24,359 nucleotides of DNA from Syntrophus sp. (in: bacteria) (GCA_013824905.1 PNOO01000004.1:1-24359), one strand, 5' to 3'; counted from the stretch's first letter, positions 1 through 8,553 are shown. Translations and numbers: made by a program. The notes: generated by a model from the sequence alone, not told the origin.

Positions 1-854
1 CGATCAAGCTTGCCCGGAAATACGCCTCCGAGAAGAGGGAGGGCAAATACGAACTGATCACGATGCAGGACTCCTTCCACGGCCGGACCCTGGCGACCGT
101 AACGGCGACGGGTCAGGATCGGTTTCACGAAGGCTTTGCGCCGCTGCCGGAGGGATTCCGATATGTTCCCTACAATGATCTGGCAGCCATCGAGGCGGCT
201 GTGACCGACCGGACCTGCGGAGTGATGGTCGAGCCGATTCAGGGGGAGGGGGGTGTCGTCATTCCCGCTCAGGGGTATTTACCTGGCATCAGAAAAATCT
301 GCAATGAACGGGGGCTCCTCATGATTGTCGACGAGGTCCAGACGGGAATCGGCCGGACGGGAACCCTGTTCGCCTGCGAACAGGAAGAGGTGGTTCCGGA
401 TATGATCACTCTTGCGAAGGCCTTGGGGAATGGTTTCCCCATCGGGGCGCTCCTGGCTGCAAAAGAGGTTGCCGCGGCCTTTGTCCCGGGGAGCCACGGT
501 TCGACCTTTGGGGGGAATCCCCTTGCGACGGCGGCGGGGATCGCCGTTTTGGAAACTATTTTTAACGAAGAGATTCTCAATAACTGCAGCCGGGTTGGGG
601 AATACTTCCTCAGCCGGCTTACCGAACTGAAACAGAAGAACAACCGGATCCGGGAAGTCCGGGGAAGGGGACTGATTATCGCCGTCGAGTTGACCGTCCC
701 CGGGGCGGATTTCGTCCTTGAATGCATGAAGAAAGGACTCCTGATCAACTGCACAGGCGGCAGCGTCCTGCGTTTTGTCCCTCCTCTGATCCTCACGAAA
801 ACCGATGTGGACAAGGCTGTGGGCATCCTCTCCGAGGTCCTGGAGGAGCGATGA
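1..854 (+). CDS. argD: Acetylornithine aminotransferase, N-terminus missing
   Basis: This PLP enzyme converts N-acetylglutamate semialdehyde to N-acetylornithine with glutamate as amino donor, in the cytosolic arginine pathway; many members also act on N-succinyl-diaminopimelate in lysine synthesis. The reading frame is open from base 3, and the first visible residues (IKLARKYA) belong inside the family, so the gene starts upstream of the window; about 283 residues of a usual 390-400 are present. Class III aminotransferase landmarks are visible: DSFHGRT near the visible start, the cofactor-contacting VDEVQTGIGRTG, the likely Schiff-base lysine in TLAKALGNG, and STFGGNPLA. The stop TGA (852-854) overlaps the argF start as ATGA, which points to translational coupling. 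The missing start prevents any comment on its promoter. The arginine context favours ArgD over other class III aminotransferases such as those for GABA or ornithine. Confidence 0.95.
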   Translation, partial: IKLARKYASEKREGKYELITMQDSFHGRTLATVTATGQDRFHEGFAPLPEGFRYVPYNDLAAIEAAVTDRTCGVMVEPIQGEGGVVIPAQGYLPGIRKICNERGLLMIVDEVQTGIGRTGTLFACEQEEVVPDMITLAKALGNGFPIGALLAAKEVAAAFVPGSHGSTFGGNPLATAAGIAVLETIFNEEILNNCSRVGEYFLSRLTELKQKNNRIREVRGRGLIIAVELTVPGADFVLECMKKGLLINCTGGSVLRFVPPLILTKTDVDKAVGILSEVLEER

Positions 855-1759
855 AGAAAGACCTGCTGAGTGAATACGATCTGGAGCTTGAAGATTATGA
901 GTGCATCTTCGAGAAGGCCCGCCGCCTGAAGCGGTTGCTTCGGGAGGGGAGGGAACATGCGACTCTCAAAGGCAAAACCCTGGGAATGATCTTCGACAAA
1001 TCCTCGACCCGGACACGGATTTCCTTCGAGGTAGGGATGTACCAGATGGGCGGCATCGCCCTGTTCCTCAGCAATAGGGACACCCAGCTCGGACGCGGGG
1101 AGATCATCGCGGATTCGGCGCGGATCATGTCCAGGTACCTCGACGGGATCATGATCCGGACCTTTTCCCAGGCTGCCGTGGAAGAGTTTGCCCGTTACGC
1201 GACCATTCCGGTCATCAACGGCCTCACCGATCTCCTCCACCCCTGCCAGATCCTGAGCGATCTGTTCACGATCATCGAAAAGCGGGGCGGATATTCTGGG
1301 TTGAAGATCGCCTACATTGGAGATGGGAACAATATGGCCAACTCCTGGATCAACGCCGCGGCGAAACTGCCGTTTCACCTTGACCTGGCTTGTCCCGAAG
1401 GGTATGATCCCGATCCGGCGATTCTGAAGCGGGGAATGGCCGAGGCGCCGGCGGGCGTCGGTCTCCATCGGGATCCAAAAATCGCTGTCGGAGACGCCGA
1501 TATCGTTTACACCGACGTCTGGGTCAGCATGGGTCAGGAGGGAGAGCGAAAGGAAAGGATGAAACGGTTTCAGGGCTATCAGGTCAATCAGGCCCTGCTC
1601 GAACGGGCGAAGAAGGACGCCCTCGTCATGCATTGCCTCCCCGCCCATAGGGGGGAAGAGATCACGGCGGAGGTGATTGACGGTCCGCGGTCCGTCGTTA
1701 TCGACGAGGCGGAGAACCGTCTCCATGTCCAGAAAGCCATTATGGAGATATTGCTGTAA
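851..1759 (+). CDS. argF: Ornithine carbamoyltransferase
   Basis: This enzyme transfers the carbamoyl group from carbamoyl phosphate to ornithine, giving citrulline. The 302-residue protein has the usual family length. The carbamoyl-phosphate loop SSTRTR is at residues 51-56, the HPCQ motif starts at H130, the SMGQE loop that closes over ornithine is present, and HCLPAHRG starts at H261 with the reactive cysteine C262. The SMGQE and HCLP motifs separate it from aspartate carbamoyltransferase. I chose ATG 851, which overlaps the argD stop; an open frame extends upstream to 722 but lies inside argD. A strong ribosome binding site for argG overlaps its stop codon, so argF and argG are probably co-transcribed. 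Confidence 0.97.
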   Translation: MKKDLLSEYDLELEDYECIFEKARRLKRLLREGREHATLKGKTLGMIFDKSSTRTRISFEVGMYQMGGIALFLSNRDTQLGRGEIIADSARIMSRYLDGIMIRTFSQAAVEEFARYATIPVINGLTDLLHPCQILSDLFTIIEKRGGYSGLKIAYIGDGNNMANSWINAAAKLPFHLDLACPEGYDPDPAILKRGMAEAPAGVGLHRDPKIAVGDADIVYTDVWVSMGQEGERKERMKRFQGYQVNQALLERAKKDALVMHCLPAHRGEEITAEVIDGPRSVVIDEAENRLHVQKAIMEILL

Positions 1760-1772
1760 GGAGGAAAAGAGA

Positions 1773-2987
1773 GTGAACGAAGTAAAAAAAGTGGTCCTTG
1801 CCTATTCTGGAGGTCTGGATACGTCCGTGATCGTGAGGTGGCTCATCGAGACCTACCGCTGCGAGGTCATCTGCTTTGCCGCCGACATCGGCCAGAAGGA
1901 GGAACTGTCGGGACTTCGGGAAAAGGCCATCAATACGGGGGCGGCGAAGGTCTACATCGATGATCTTCAGGAAGAGTTTGCGAGGGATTTCGTCTTCCCC
2001 GCCCTCCGCGCGAATGCGATCTATGAGGGGACTTATCTTCTGGGGACGGCGCTGGCCAGACCTCTGATTGCCAAAAGGCAGCTGGAGATCGCAAAACTGG
2101 AAGGGGCCGATGCGGTTTGCCACGGAGCCACGGGAAAAGGGAACGATCAGGTGCGGTTCGAGCTGACCTATATCGCCCTCGATCCCGCCATCCGCATCAT
2201 CTCCGCCTGGAAAGACGAACACTGGACGTTTGATTCGCGCGCTTCGATGATCGATTATGCGGAGAAGCATCGGATCCCGATCCCTCTGACAAGAGAGAAG
2301 CCTTACAGCAGCGACCGGAACCTTCTCCACATCTCTCACGAGGGCGGCATTCTCGAAGACCCTTGGGCGGAGCCGAAGGAGGACATGTTTGTCCTCACCG
2401 TATCCCCGGAGTCGGCGCCGGACAAGGCGACCTATGTGGAAATCGGCTTCGAGAAAGGGGTCCCCGCGACCGTCGATGGCATGGCCATGACACCGGCGAG
2501 TCTCCTCGATCATATGAACCGGATCGCCGGTGAAAACGGGATCGGCCGGGTGGACATGGTCGAGAATCGCTTCGTGGGAATGAAGTCGCGCGGAGTCTAT
2601 GAGACGCCGGGCGGCACGGTCCTCTGGGCGGCGCATCGCGCCGTCGAGTCGATCACGATGGACCGGGAGGTCATGATCATGCGGGATTCCTTGATCCCCA
2701 AATACGCACAGCTCATCTACAACGGTTTCTGGTATGCCCCGGAGATGAAGGTCCTCCAGCGGTTCATCGACGACACGCAGGAGCGGGTGACGGGCACGGC
2801 CCGCCTCAAGCTCTACAAAGGAAATTGCATCGTCGTGGGGAGAAAGTCGCCTTTTTCACTTTACAGCGAAGATTTCGCGACGTTTGAGAAAGACAGGGTC
2901 TATGACCAGAAGGATGCGACGGGTTTCATCCGTCTTAATGCCCTGCGCCTGCGGATTCAGGCGCTGCTGAACGCCGGATGGAAATAG
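1773..2987 (+). CDS. argG: Argininosuccinate synthase
   Basis: This ATP-dependent ligase joins citrulline and aspartate to make argininosuccinate. The 404-residue length is typical. The N-terminal PP-loop AYSGGLDTS binds ATP; GATGKGNDQVRFE and PYSSDRNLLHISHEGG are conserved substrate-site blocks. The start is GTG at 1773, supported by an AAGGAGG ribosome binding site at 1758-1764 with 8 bases of spacing; the longer frame from 1677 would run back into argF and has no such site. The gene lies 13 bp after argF and 9 bp before argH, as expected for one arginine operon. Nothing looks damaged. Confidence 0.97.
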   Translation: MNEVKKVVLAYSGGLDTSVIVRWLIETYRCEVICFAADIGQKEELSGLREKAINTGAAKVYIDDLQEEFARDFVFPALRANAIYEGTYLLGTALARPLIAKRQLEIAKLEGADAVCHGATGKGNDQVRFELTYIALDPAIRIISAWKDEHWTFDSRASMIDYAEKHRIPIPLTREKPYSSDRNLLHISHEGGILEDPWAEPKEDMFVLTVSPESAPDKATYVEIGFEKGVPATVDGMAMTPASLLDHMNRIAGENGIGRVDMVENRFVGMKSRGVYETPGGTVLWAAHRAVESITMDREVMIMRDSLIPKYAQLIYNGFWYAPEMKVLQRFIDDTQERVTGTARLKLYKGNCIVVGRKSPFSLYSEDFATFEKDRVYDQKDATGFIRLNALRLRIQALLNAGWK

Positions 2988-2996
2988 GGAAGGACA

Positions 2997-4373
2997 ATGA
3001 AGACAAAGGAGAAACCCTGGGGGGGTAGATTCAGCGAGCCTACGGACCGTCAAGTGGAGGCATTCACCTCGTCGCTTCATTTCGACCGGCGACTCTTCCG
3101 CTATGACATCGAGGGAAGCGTCGCCCATGCCCGGATGCTTGGCAGGCAGGGGATCATTACAAAAGAGGAGGCTCGGGCAATCGTCGCGGGCCTTCGCAAG
3201 GTCCTTGTCGATATCGAGGCGGAAAATTTTATTTTCCGACCTGATGATGAGGACATCCACATGGCGATCGAAAAGGCCCTGACTGACCGGATCGGTGATG
3301 TGGGAGGCAAACTCCACACGGGACGGAGCCGGAACGATCAGGTCGCCCTCGATATCCGTCTCTATCTGCGGGAGGAGATCAACCGTGTCCTGGGGCTCCT
3401 TGCGGAACTGAAAACGGGTTTCCTCAAGCTGGCGAAAAAGGAATGCGGCGTGATTTTGCCTGGATACACCCATCTGCAGAAGGCGCAGCCGGTCCTTCTT
3501 TCCCATTACTTCCTGGCCTTTTGGGAGATGCTCGCCCGCGACGAGGCACGCTTCCGGGACTGTCTGAAAAGGGTGAACGTCATGCCTCTGGGCGCCGCCG
3601 CCCTCGCAGGAACGGGACTTCCCATCGACCGGAGTTACGTCGCCCGTCTACTCGCTTTTCCCGCGGTGACCCAGAACAGCCTGGACGCCGTTTCCGACCG
3701 GGATTTCGCAGCGGAGTTCGTCTTCGCCGCCTCGCTCACCATGATGCACATGAGCCGTTTCTGCGAAGACCTCATCCTCTGGTCCACGGACGAGTTCGGC
3801 TACGTCGAGATCGCCGACGCATTCACGACGGGGAGCAGCATCATGCCCCAGAAGAAGAACCCGGACGTGGCGGAGCTGATTCGGGGGAAGACGGGCCGAG
3901 TCTATGGTCACCTCGTTTCGCTGCTGACGATCCTGAAAGGTCTGCCCATGACCTACAACAGGGATCTACAGGAGGATAAGGAGCCCCTCTTCGACACGGT
4001 CGATACGCTCCAGGCTTCTCTCGGGGTCCTTGCCGCGATGATCGGTCGACTGACCTTTCATCGCAAGCGGATGGAGAAAGGGGCGGAAGGAGGATTCTCC
4101 ACGGCAACCGACGTCGCCGAATATTTAGTCCTTAAAGGGGTTCCCTTCCGGGAGGCCCACGGGATCGTCGGGAAACTGGTCGCTTTCTGTCTGCAGAGCA
4201 AAAAGGCGCTGACCGATCTGACCCTGAAGGAATTCCGGCGCTTTTACCCTGGATTTGAAAAGGATCTCTTCGCCTGCCTGACGGTCCGTCAATCGGTCAA
4301 TGCCAGAAAGATGATCGGCGGCACGGCGGAAGAAGTTGTGAGAAAACGGATCACGGAGATTGAGGCTCGATGA
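2997..4373 (+). CDS. argH: Argininosuccinate lyase
   Basis: This enzyme splits argininosuccinate into arginine and fumarate, the last step of arginine synthesis. It belongs to the fumarase/aspartase superfamily; the 458-residue length is normal. Visible signature blocks are TGRSRNDQ in the N-terminal domain, GYTHLQKAQPV with the catalytic histidine region, and the mobile loop GSSIMPQKKNPD carrying the catalytic serine. The ATG at 2997 follows a purine-rich AGGGAAGGA site. The stop TGA at 4371-4373 overlaps the ATG of the following lipoprotein gene as ATGA, so the lipoprotein is likely translated with the arginine operon even though its product acts outside the cytosol. Confidence 0.97.
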   Translation: MKTKEKPWGGRFSEPTDRQVEAFTSSLHFDRRLFRYDIEGSVAHARMLGRQGIITKEEARAIVAGLRKVLVDIEAENFIFRPDDEDIHMAIEKALTDRIGDVGGKLHTGRSRNDQVALDIRLYLREEINRVLGLLAELKTGFLKLAKKECGVILPGYTHLQKAQPVLLSHYFLAFWEMLARDEARFRDCLKRVNVMPLGAAALAGTGLPIDRSYVARLLAFPAVTQNSLDAVSDRDFAAEFVFAASLTMMHMSRFCEDLILWSTDEFGYVEIADAFTTGSSIMPQKKNPDVAELIRGKTGRVYGHLVSLLTILKGLPMTYNRDLQEDKEPLFDTVDTLQASLGVLAAMIGRLTFHRKRMEKGAEGGFSTATDVAEYLVLKGVPFREAHGIVGKLVAFCLQSKKALTDLTLKEFRRFYPGFEKDLFACLTVRQSVNARKMIGGTAEEVVRKRITEIEAR

Positions 4374-4852
4374 GACACGATCGTCTTTTTTACGGGTTAT
4401 TGACGGGACTTTTCGTTCTGTTCTTGTTTTCCGCCGGATGCGGAAAAAAGGGCGATCCTATCCCGCCGCGGATCATACGGCCGGCACCGATTGTAGATCT
4501 TTCCGTCGTCTCCGCCGAGGAAGGGATTCTCCTCACGTGGACCCTGCCGGGGCCGCTCCAACCGATCGGCTCATTCAAGCTTCTCCGGAGCGAGACGGTC
4601 AAGGGAAGTGAGGCGTGTCCGGGGTGTCCACAGGAGTATCGGCCGTTAAGAACGGTGACCGTTGCCGACGACCGTCTGCACCGTGCGGAGGAAAGGAAGT
4701 TCTCTTATGTCGATGGGGACGTTAGTGTCGGCCATTACTATTCCTACCGACTTGTGGTATGCAATCCTGCGGGAGTCTGCGGTGCGGAATCGAACCCGGC
4801 CGGCCTCATCCACACAGCGGCTGAGGGCTCCGTAAAGGATTTGCGAAAATAA
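4370..4852 (+). CDS. LptM-like lipoprotein with fibronectin III-like domain
   Basis: A predicted lipoprotein of 160 residues with no enzyme motif. Residues 1-23 form a signal peptide with basic start (MRHDR), a hydrophobic core and a lipobox SAG/C with the lipidated cysteine at C24. The mature N-terminus CGKKGDPIPP resembles that of LptM (YifL), a small outer-membrane lipoprotein of gammaproteobacteria whose gene also sits beside lysA. Unlike LptM it continues into about 110 residues that look like one fibronectin type III beta-sandwich (a strand pattern around DLSVVSAEEGILLTWTLP, then YYSYRLVVCNPAG). Four further cysteines are present: a CPGC pair (C83, C86), C131 and C137, which could form disulfides. 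It overlaps argH by ATGA and precedes lysA by 13 bp. The LptM relation and any role in LPS-export assembly are inference from the N-terminus and neighbour. Confidence 0.8.
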   Translation: MRHDRLFYGLLTGLFVLFLFSAGCGKKGDPIPPRIIRPAPIVDLSVVSAEEGILLTWTLPGPLQPIGSFKLLRSETVKGSEACPGCPQEYRPLRTVTVADDRLHRAEERKFSYVDGDVSVGHYYSYRLVVCNPAGVCGAESNPAGLIHTAAEGSVKDLRK

Positions 4853-4865
4853 GGAAAAATGAACG

Positions 4866-6125
4866 ATGAATGACTTCAATTATCTCAGTGACCATCTCTC
4901 CTGTGAAGAGGTCCCGGTCGAGACGATTGCCCGTGAGGCAGGGACCCCTTTTTATCTGTATAGCCACCGGACTCTCCGGCGCCATTTCCGGATTTTTGAC
5001 TCCGCCTTTGCGGAAGTTCCTCACATTGTCTGTTTTGCCGTCAAGGCCAATTCCAACACGGCGATCCTCCGGATCTTCGTTCGGGAGGGGGGAGGTGTGG
5101 ACCTCGTTTCCGGCGGGGAACTCTACCGTGCCCTAAAGGCGGGTGTGGATCCAGGAAAAATCGTCTATTCCGGAGTCGGTAAGAGGGAGGACGAAATAGA
5201 TTTTGCACTTCGGACCGGCATCCTCATGTTCAATGTGGAATCCGATCAGGAACTGGAAAAGATCAACACGCGGGCCCAAATCCTGGGTGTCCGGGCGGGT
5301 ATCGGACTCAGGGTGAACCCGGATGTCGATCCGCAAACCCACCCCCATATCTCGACGGGTCTTAGGGAGAACAAATTCGGCATCAATATTGAGGCTTCAC
5401 TCACAGCCTACAGGCGGGCCGCCGGCCTGAAGCATCTCGATATCAAGGGGGTGAGCTGTCATATCGGTTCGCAAGTGACGAAGCTCTCCCCCTTCATCGA
5501 CGCCCTTGCCAGGTTGAAGGAGCTGATCCTGCAGCTTAGGAAAGAGGGGATAGCGATCCGTTATCTCGATCTCGGCGGCGGTCTGGGGATTACCTATGAT
5601 CGGGAGACGCCTCCTCATCCTTCGGAATATGCCCGCGCAATCATCGACGCGGCACGGGAGATAGACTGCACCTTTATCTTCGAACCGGGTCGGGTGATCG
5701 TCGGGAATGCGGGGATTCTGGTCACCCGGGTCCTCTACACCAAGGAGAACGAGGGAAAAAGATTTATCATCGTAGACGCAGGGATGAACGATCTGGTCCG
5801 CCCGAGTCTTTACGGTTCCTTCCATCACATCCAGCCTGTCATCCGGCGGAAGAGGGAGGAGATCGTCGCAGACGTGGTCGGTCCGATCTGCGAATCCGGC
5901 GATTTTCTGGCCAAGGGCCGAAAGCTTCCCGCCTTCGAGCAGGGGGAACTCCTGGCCGTGATGAGCGCCGGCGCCTATGGTTTCAGCATGTCGTCCAACT
6001 ACAATTCGCGTCCCCGGGCGCCGGAGATCCTTGTCCGGGATGATCGCTGGTATGTCATTCGGAAACGGGAGACATGGGAAGATCTGGACCGCGGTGAGGA
6101 AATTCCCGAATGGATGGATATTTGA
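4866..6125 (+). CDS. lysA: Diaminopimelate decarboxylase
   Basis: This PLP enzyme decarboxylates meso-diaminopimelate to L-lysine, the last lysine step. The 419-residue protein has the fold-type III layout: the PLP lysine in FAVKANSN near residue 60, HIGSQ, the phosphate-binding LDLGGGLGI, EPGRVIVGNAG, and the C-terminal CESGD cysteine region from the partner subunit followed by GAYGFSMSSNYN. The start is ATG 4866, 10 bases after AAGGA at 4851-4855; an ATG at 4859 is in another frame and stops after four codons. The gene follows the lipoprotein gene and is separated from dapA by a palindromic repeat, so dapA may be expressed partly apart from it. Confidence 0.97.
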   Translation: MNDFNYLSDHLSCEEVPVETIAREAGTPFYLYSHRTLRRHFRIFDSAFAEVPHIVCFAVKANSNTAILRIFVREGGGVDLVSGGELYRALKAGVDPGKIVYSGVGKREDEIDFALRTGILMFNVESDQELEKINTRAQILGVRAGIGLRVNPDVDPQTHPHISTGLRENKFGINIEASLTAYRRAAGLKHLDIKGVSCHIGSQVTKLSPFIDALARLKELILQLRKEGIAIRYLDLGGGLGITYDRETPPHPSEYARAIIDAAREIDCTFIFEPGRVIVGNAGILVTRVLYTKENEGKRFIIVDAGMNDLVRPSLYGSFHHIQPVIRRKREEIVADVVGPICESGDFLAKGRKLPAFEQGELLAVMSAGAYGFSMSSNYNSRPRAPEILVRDDRWYVIRKRETWEDLDRGEEIPEWMDI

Positions 6126-6129
6126 GGCA

Positions 6130-6239
6130 ATTGCAAAACTCAACAAAAGGTGTCACCCCCGCGGAAGCGGGGGTCCAGAAGTTATGGAAAAGACTGGATT
6201 CCCGCTTCTGCGGGAATGACAATCTCGGACTTTTGCAAT
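6130..6239. repeat. Palindromic intergenic repeat with paired GC-rich hairpins
   Basis: A 110-bp imperfect palindrome in the lysA-dapA gap. Its ends are a 9-bp inverted repeat, ATTGCAAAA at 6130-6138 and TTTTGCAAT at 6231-6239. Inside are two 28-bp arms, 6151-6178 and 6194-6221, which match in 23 of 28 positions when one is reverse-complemented. Each arm folds by itself into an 8-bp hairpin with a 4-base loop (6155-6174 and 6198-6217). No open reading frame or transposase is associated. It resembles the small non-coding palindromes (REP or MITE type) scattered between genes in many proteobacteria. In the lysA transcript it could act as a processing site or weak terminator; no U-run follows, so a strong Rho-independent terminator is unlikely. 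Only one copy is present in this window. Confidence 0.8.
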
Positions 6240-6271
6240 CGGCTCATTTAATGAAAATTTAAGGAGGAGTT

Positions 6272-7147
6272 ATGTTTGGAGGCGCAATCGTTGCGATTGT
6301 TACGCCATTTAAGGATGGAAAAGTGGATGAGGAGGCTCTGCGGAAGCTGATCGAGGAACAGATCGCCGCCGGGACGGACGGCATCGCCCCCTGCGGCACA
6401 ACGGGTGAATCGACCACCCTCTCCCATGCGGAGCATGACCGTGTGATTGAAATCACGGTCGAGGCGGTGCGAAAGAGAGTTCCTGTCATTGCCGGGACCG
6501 GTTCAAACAGTACGGCGGAAGCGCTCCGGTTGACGCGTCATGCCTGGGAGGCGGGGGCCGACGGCGCATTGCTGGTTTGCCCCTATTACAACCGTCCGAC
6601 GCAGGAGGGGCTTTACCATCACTACCGGACGATTGCGGAAGAGGTCCCCATTTCCATCATCATTTACAATATCCCCGGAAGGACAGGGGTAAACCTCCTG
6701 CCGGAGACACTGGCGAGGCTGGCGAAGATCAAAAACATCGTCGGAGTCAAGGAAGCGTCCGGTTCCCTGAAGCAGATGAGCGACGCGATCCAGCTCTGCG
6801 GGCCGGACTTCGACGTCCTTTCCGGGGACGACATCTTTACCCTGGCGCTCCTTGCCATTGGAGGGAAAGGGGTGATCTCCGTCATCTCCAATGTGGCGCC
6901 GGCCGACATGGCAGGGATGGTCGACGCCTTTGCGGCAGGGGATCTGGAAAAGGCACGCGCTCTTCACTACCGGATGAGTCCCCTGATTGACGCTCTCTTT
7001 ATCGAGACGAATCCCATACCCGTGAAAGCGGCTCTGGCGATGATGGGGAAGATCGATCCGGAATTGCGTCTCCCCCTTTGCCGGATGGCGGAAAAGAATG
7101 AAGCAATATTGAAAAAAGCAATGCAGCAATACGGATTGATCCGTTGA
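6272..7147 (+). CDS. dapA: 4-hydroxy-tetrahydrodipicolinate synthase
   Basis: This aldolase condenses pyruvate with aspartate semialdehyde, the first step committed to lysine and diaminopimelate. The 291-residue length is typical. CGTTGES holds the threonine pair of the active site, YYNRPTQEGLYHHY and IIYNIPGRTG hold the catalytic tyrosine and substrate-binding segment, and GVKEASG holds the Schiff-base lysine. The ATG at 6272 follows an ideal AAGGAGGAG at 6261-6269. It lies after the palindromic repeat and 13 bp before dapB. Members of this family can be lysine-inhibited; I cannot judge that from the residues seen. Confidence 0.97.
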   Translation: MFGGAIVAIVTPFKDGKVDEEALRKLIEEQIAAGTDGIAPCGTTGESTTLSHAEHDRVIEITVEAVRKRVPVIAGTGSNSTAEALRLTRHAWEAGADGALLVCPYYNRPTQEGLYHHYRTIAEEVPISIIIYNIPGRTGVNLLPETLARLAKIKNIVGVKEASGSLKQMSDAIQLCGPDFDVLSGDDIFTLALLAIGGKGVISVISNVAPADMAGMVDAFAAGDLEKARALHYRMSPLIDALFIETNPIPVKAALAMMGKIDPELRLPLCRMAEKNEAILKKAMQQYGLIR

Positions 7148-7160
7148 ATAGGAGAAAACG

Positions 7161-7970
7161 ATGATCAGGGCGATTGTGACAGGCGCCGGCGGCCGGATGG
7201 GAGGGAGGATCGTCACTCTGATTGCCGATACGGACGGGATCGAACTGGCGGGCGCCGTGGAACGGAAGGGACATCCCCTGATCGGCAAGGATGTCGGCGA
7301 GGGGCTGGGGCTCGGCCGGACCGGGATCCTGATCGGAGATGATCTGGCCGGTTGTATCGAGAGGGGGGACGTAGTCATCGATTTCACCTCCCACGAAGTA
7401 TCCGCCGCTCACCTGGAAATTGCGGCGGCAAAGGGCAGGGCCATCGTGATCGGAAGCACCGGCTTTACTCCGGAAGAGTTGAAACGGGCCGAGGAATTGG
7501 CGGGAAAGGTCCGGTGCGTCCTGGCCCCCAACATGAGCATCGGCGTCAATTGCCTTTTCAAAGTCCTGGCCGATGTCGCCGGAATCCTCGGCGAGGATTA
7601 TGATGTGGAGATCGTCGAGGCCCACCATCATATGAAAAAAGACGCCCCGAGCGGTACCGCGCTCAGGATGGCCAAGGTCATAGCGGAGAGCCTCGGCAGG
7701 GATCTCGACAAGGTCGGTGTATACAGCCGGAAGGGGATGATCGGCGAACGGACGAAACAGGAGATCGGCATCCAGACCCTCCGGGCAGGGGACATCGTCG
7801 GAGAACATACGGTGATCTTCGGCGGGATGGGGGAGAGACTGGAATTCATCCACCGGGCCCACAGCCGGGACAATTTTGCCAGCGGGGCGATCCGGGCGGC
7901 TCTCTGGGTGGTCGGCCGTGTGAACGGTATCTACGACATGCAGGATGTCCTCGGTCTGAGTCAGGCGTAG
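7161..7970 (+). CDS. dapB: 4-hydroxy-tetrahydrodipicolinate reductase
   Basis: This NAD(P)H-dependent enzyme reduces hydroxy-tetrahydrodipicolinate to tetrahydrodipicolinate, directly after DapA. The 269-residue length is normal. The N-terminal Rossmann loop reads VTGAGGRMG; the catalytic block EAHHHMKKDAPSGTA carries the conserved histidine and lysine. The ATG at 7161 follows AGGAGAAAA. Later steps of the pathway (aminotransferase, epimerase) are not in the window, although lysA, two genes upstream, supplies the final step. folK follows after 10 bp. Confidence 0.97.
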   Translation: MIRAIVTGAGGRMGGRIVTLIADTDGIELAGAVERKGHPLIGKDVGEGLGLGRTGILIGDDLAGCIERGDVVIDFTSHEVSAAHLEIAAAKGRAIVIGSTGFTPEELKRAEELAGKVRCVLAPNMSIGVNCLFKVLADVAGILGEDYDVEIVEAHHHMKKDAPSGTALRMAKVIAESLGRDLDKVGVYSRKGMIGERTKQEIGIQTLRAGDIVGEHTVIFGGMGERLEFIHRAHSRDNFASGAIRAALWVVGRVNGIYDMQDVLGLSQA

Positions 7971-7980
7971 CGAGGGTGGG

Positions 7981-8520
7981 ATGGGGTGTCCAAGTCCGGA
8001 GGGCGGCGCAGTCAATGGTGTTATCGCCTTCATCGGTATCGGCGCCAATATGGAAAGGCCTGCGGAGATGTGCCGGACGGCTGTCGGGGAACTGGCGGAG
8101 GTTCCAGGAGTCAGGCTTCTCCGAACGTCTTCACTCTATCGGACGGAGCCGGTAGGAACACAGGAACAGGACTGGTTCATCAATGCCGTTGCGGAGATCC
8201 GGACGGGCCTTGCACCCGGGATGCTCTTGAAGACATTGAAGGAAATCGAATGGCGGTTGGGCCGGACCGGAGGGTTGAAGTGGGGGCCCCGGGTCATCGA
8301 TCTGGACATCCTCCTTTACGGTCAGGAGGTCATTCGGGAGGGGGAGCTGATCATTCCTCACCCGGAACTGCACCGGCGACGCTTTGTTCTCGTTCCGCTC
8401 TGCGAACTCGCATCCTATGCGATCCATCCCGCATTCGGCGTCTCCGTAAGTGGACTGCTGGACCGCCTGACGGACCCGGCTCGTGTGGATCTTTACGATC
8501 CTGCGGGCGGTAAGGCATAA
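7981..8520 (+). CDS. folK: HPPK, folate pyrophosphokinase
   Basis: 2-amino-4-hydroxy-6-hydroxymethyldihydropteridine diphosphokinase transfers pyrophosphate from ATP to the pterin, making the substrate of FolP, which is encoded about 13 kb downstream. The 179 residues cover the whole family. After a non-conserved lead of about 12 residues comes AFIGIGANM, then the family signature WGPRVIDLDILLYG with the metal-binding aspartates, and IIPHPELHRRRFVL. The ATG at 7981 has a GAGGGTGGG site just upstream; no better in-frame start is seen in the next 20 codons. It lies 10 bp after dapB, so it probably shares that transcript. Confidence 0.95.
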   Translation: MGCPSPEGGAVNGVIAFIGIGANMERPAEMCRTAVGELAEVPGVRLLRTSSLYRTEPVGTQEQDWFINAVAEIRTGLAPGMLLKTLKEIEWRLGRTGGLKWGPRVIDLDILLYGQEVIREGELIIPHPELHRRRFVLVPLCELASYAIHPAFGVSVSGLLDRLTDPARVDLYDPAGGKA

Positions 8521-8553
8521 AATTTTCATTACAGGCATGGATCAGGTTGAAAG

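Noticed and set aside
269..1726. Long antisense open frame of 485 codons opposite argD and argF
   Set aside because: It lies wholly opposite two well-conserved genes, is rich in Arg/Pro/Ser as expected for a GC-rich shadow frame, and has no recognisable domain or ribosome binding site. The same holds for other long minus-strand frames, for example 1740-2636, 5397-6146 and 6999-8048.
3443..3979. 178-codon + strand frame inside argH
   Set aside because: It is a shifted reading of argH with an Arg/Gly/Pro-rich composition and no domain.
4859..4873. Four-codon ORF (MNDE) overlapping the lysA start
   Set aside because: The ribosome binding site is only a couple of bases from its ATG but well spaced for lysA; it seems a chance ATG within the start region.
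6155..6217. The paired GC hairpins as a CRISPR repeat or true terminator
   Set aside because: There are only two inverted arms, no direct repeats with spacers, and no U-run after either hairpin.
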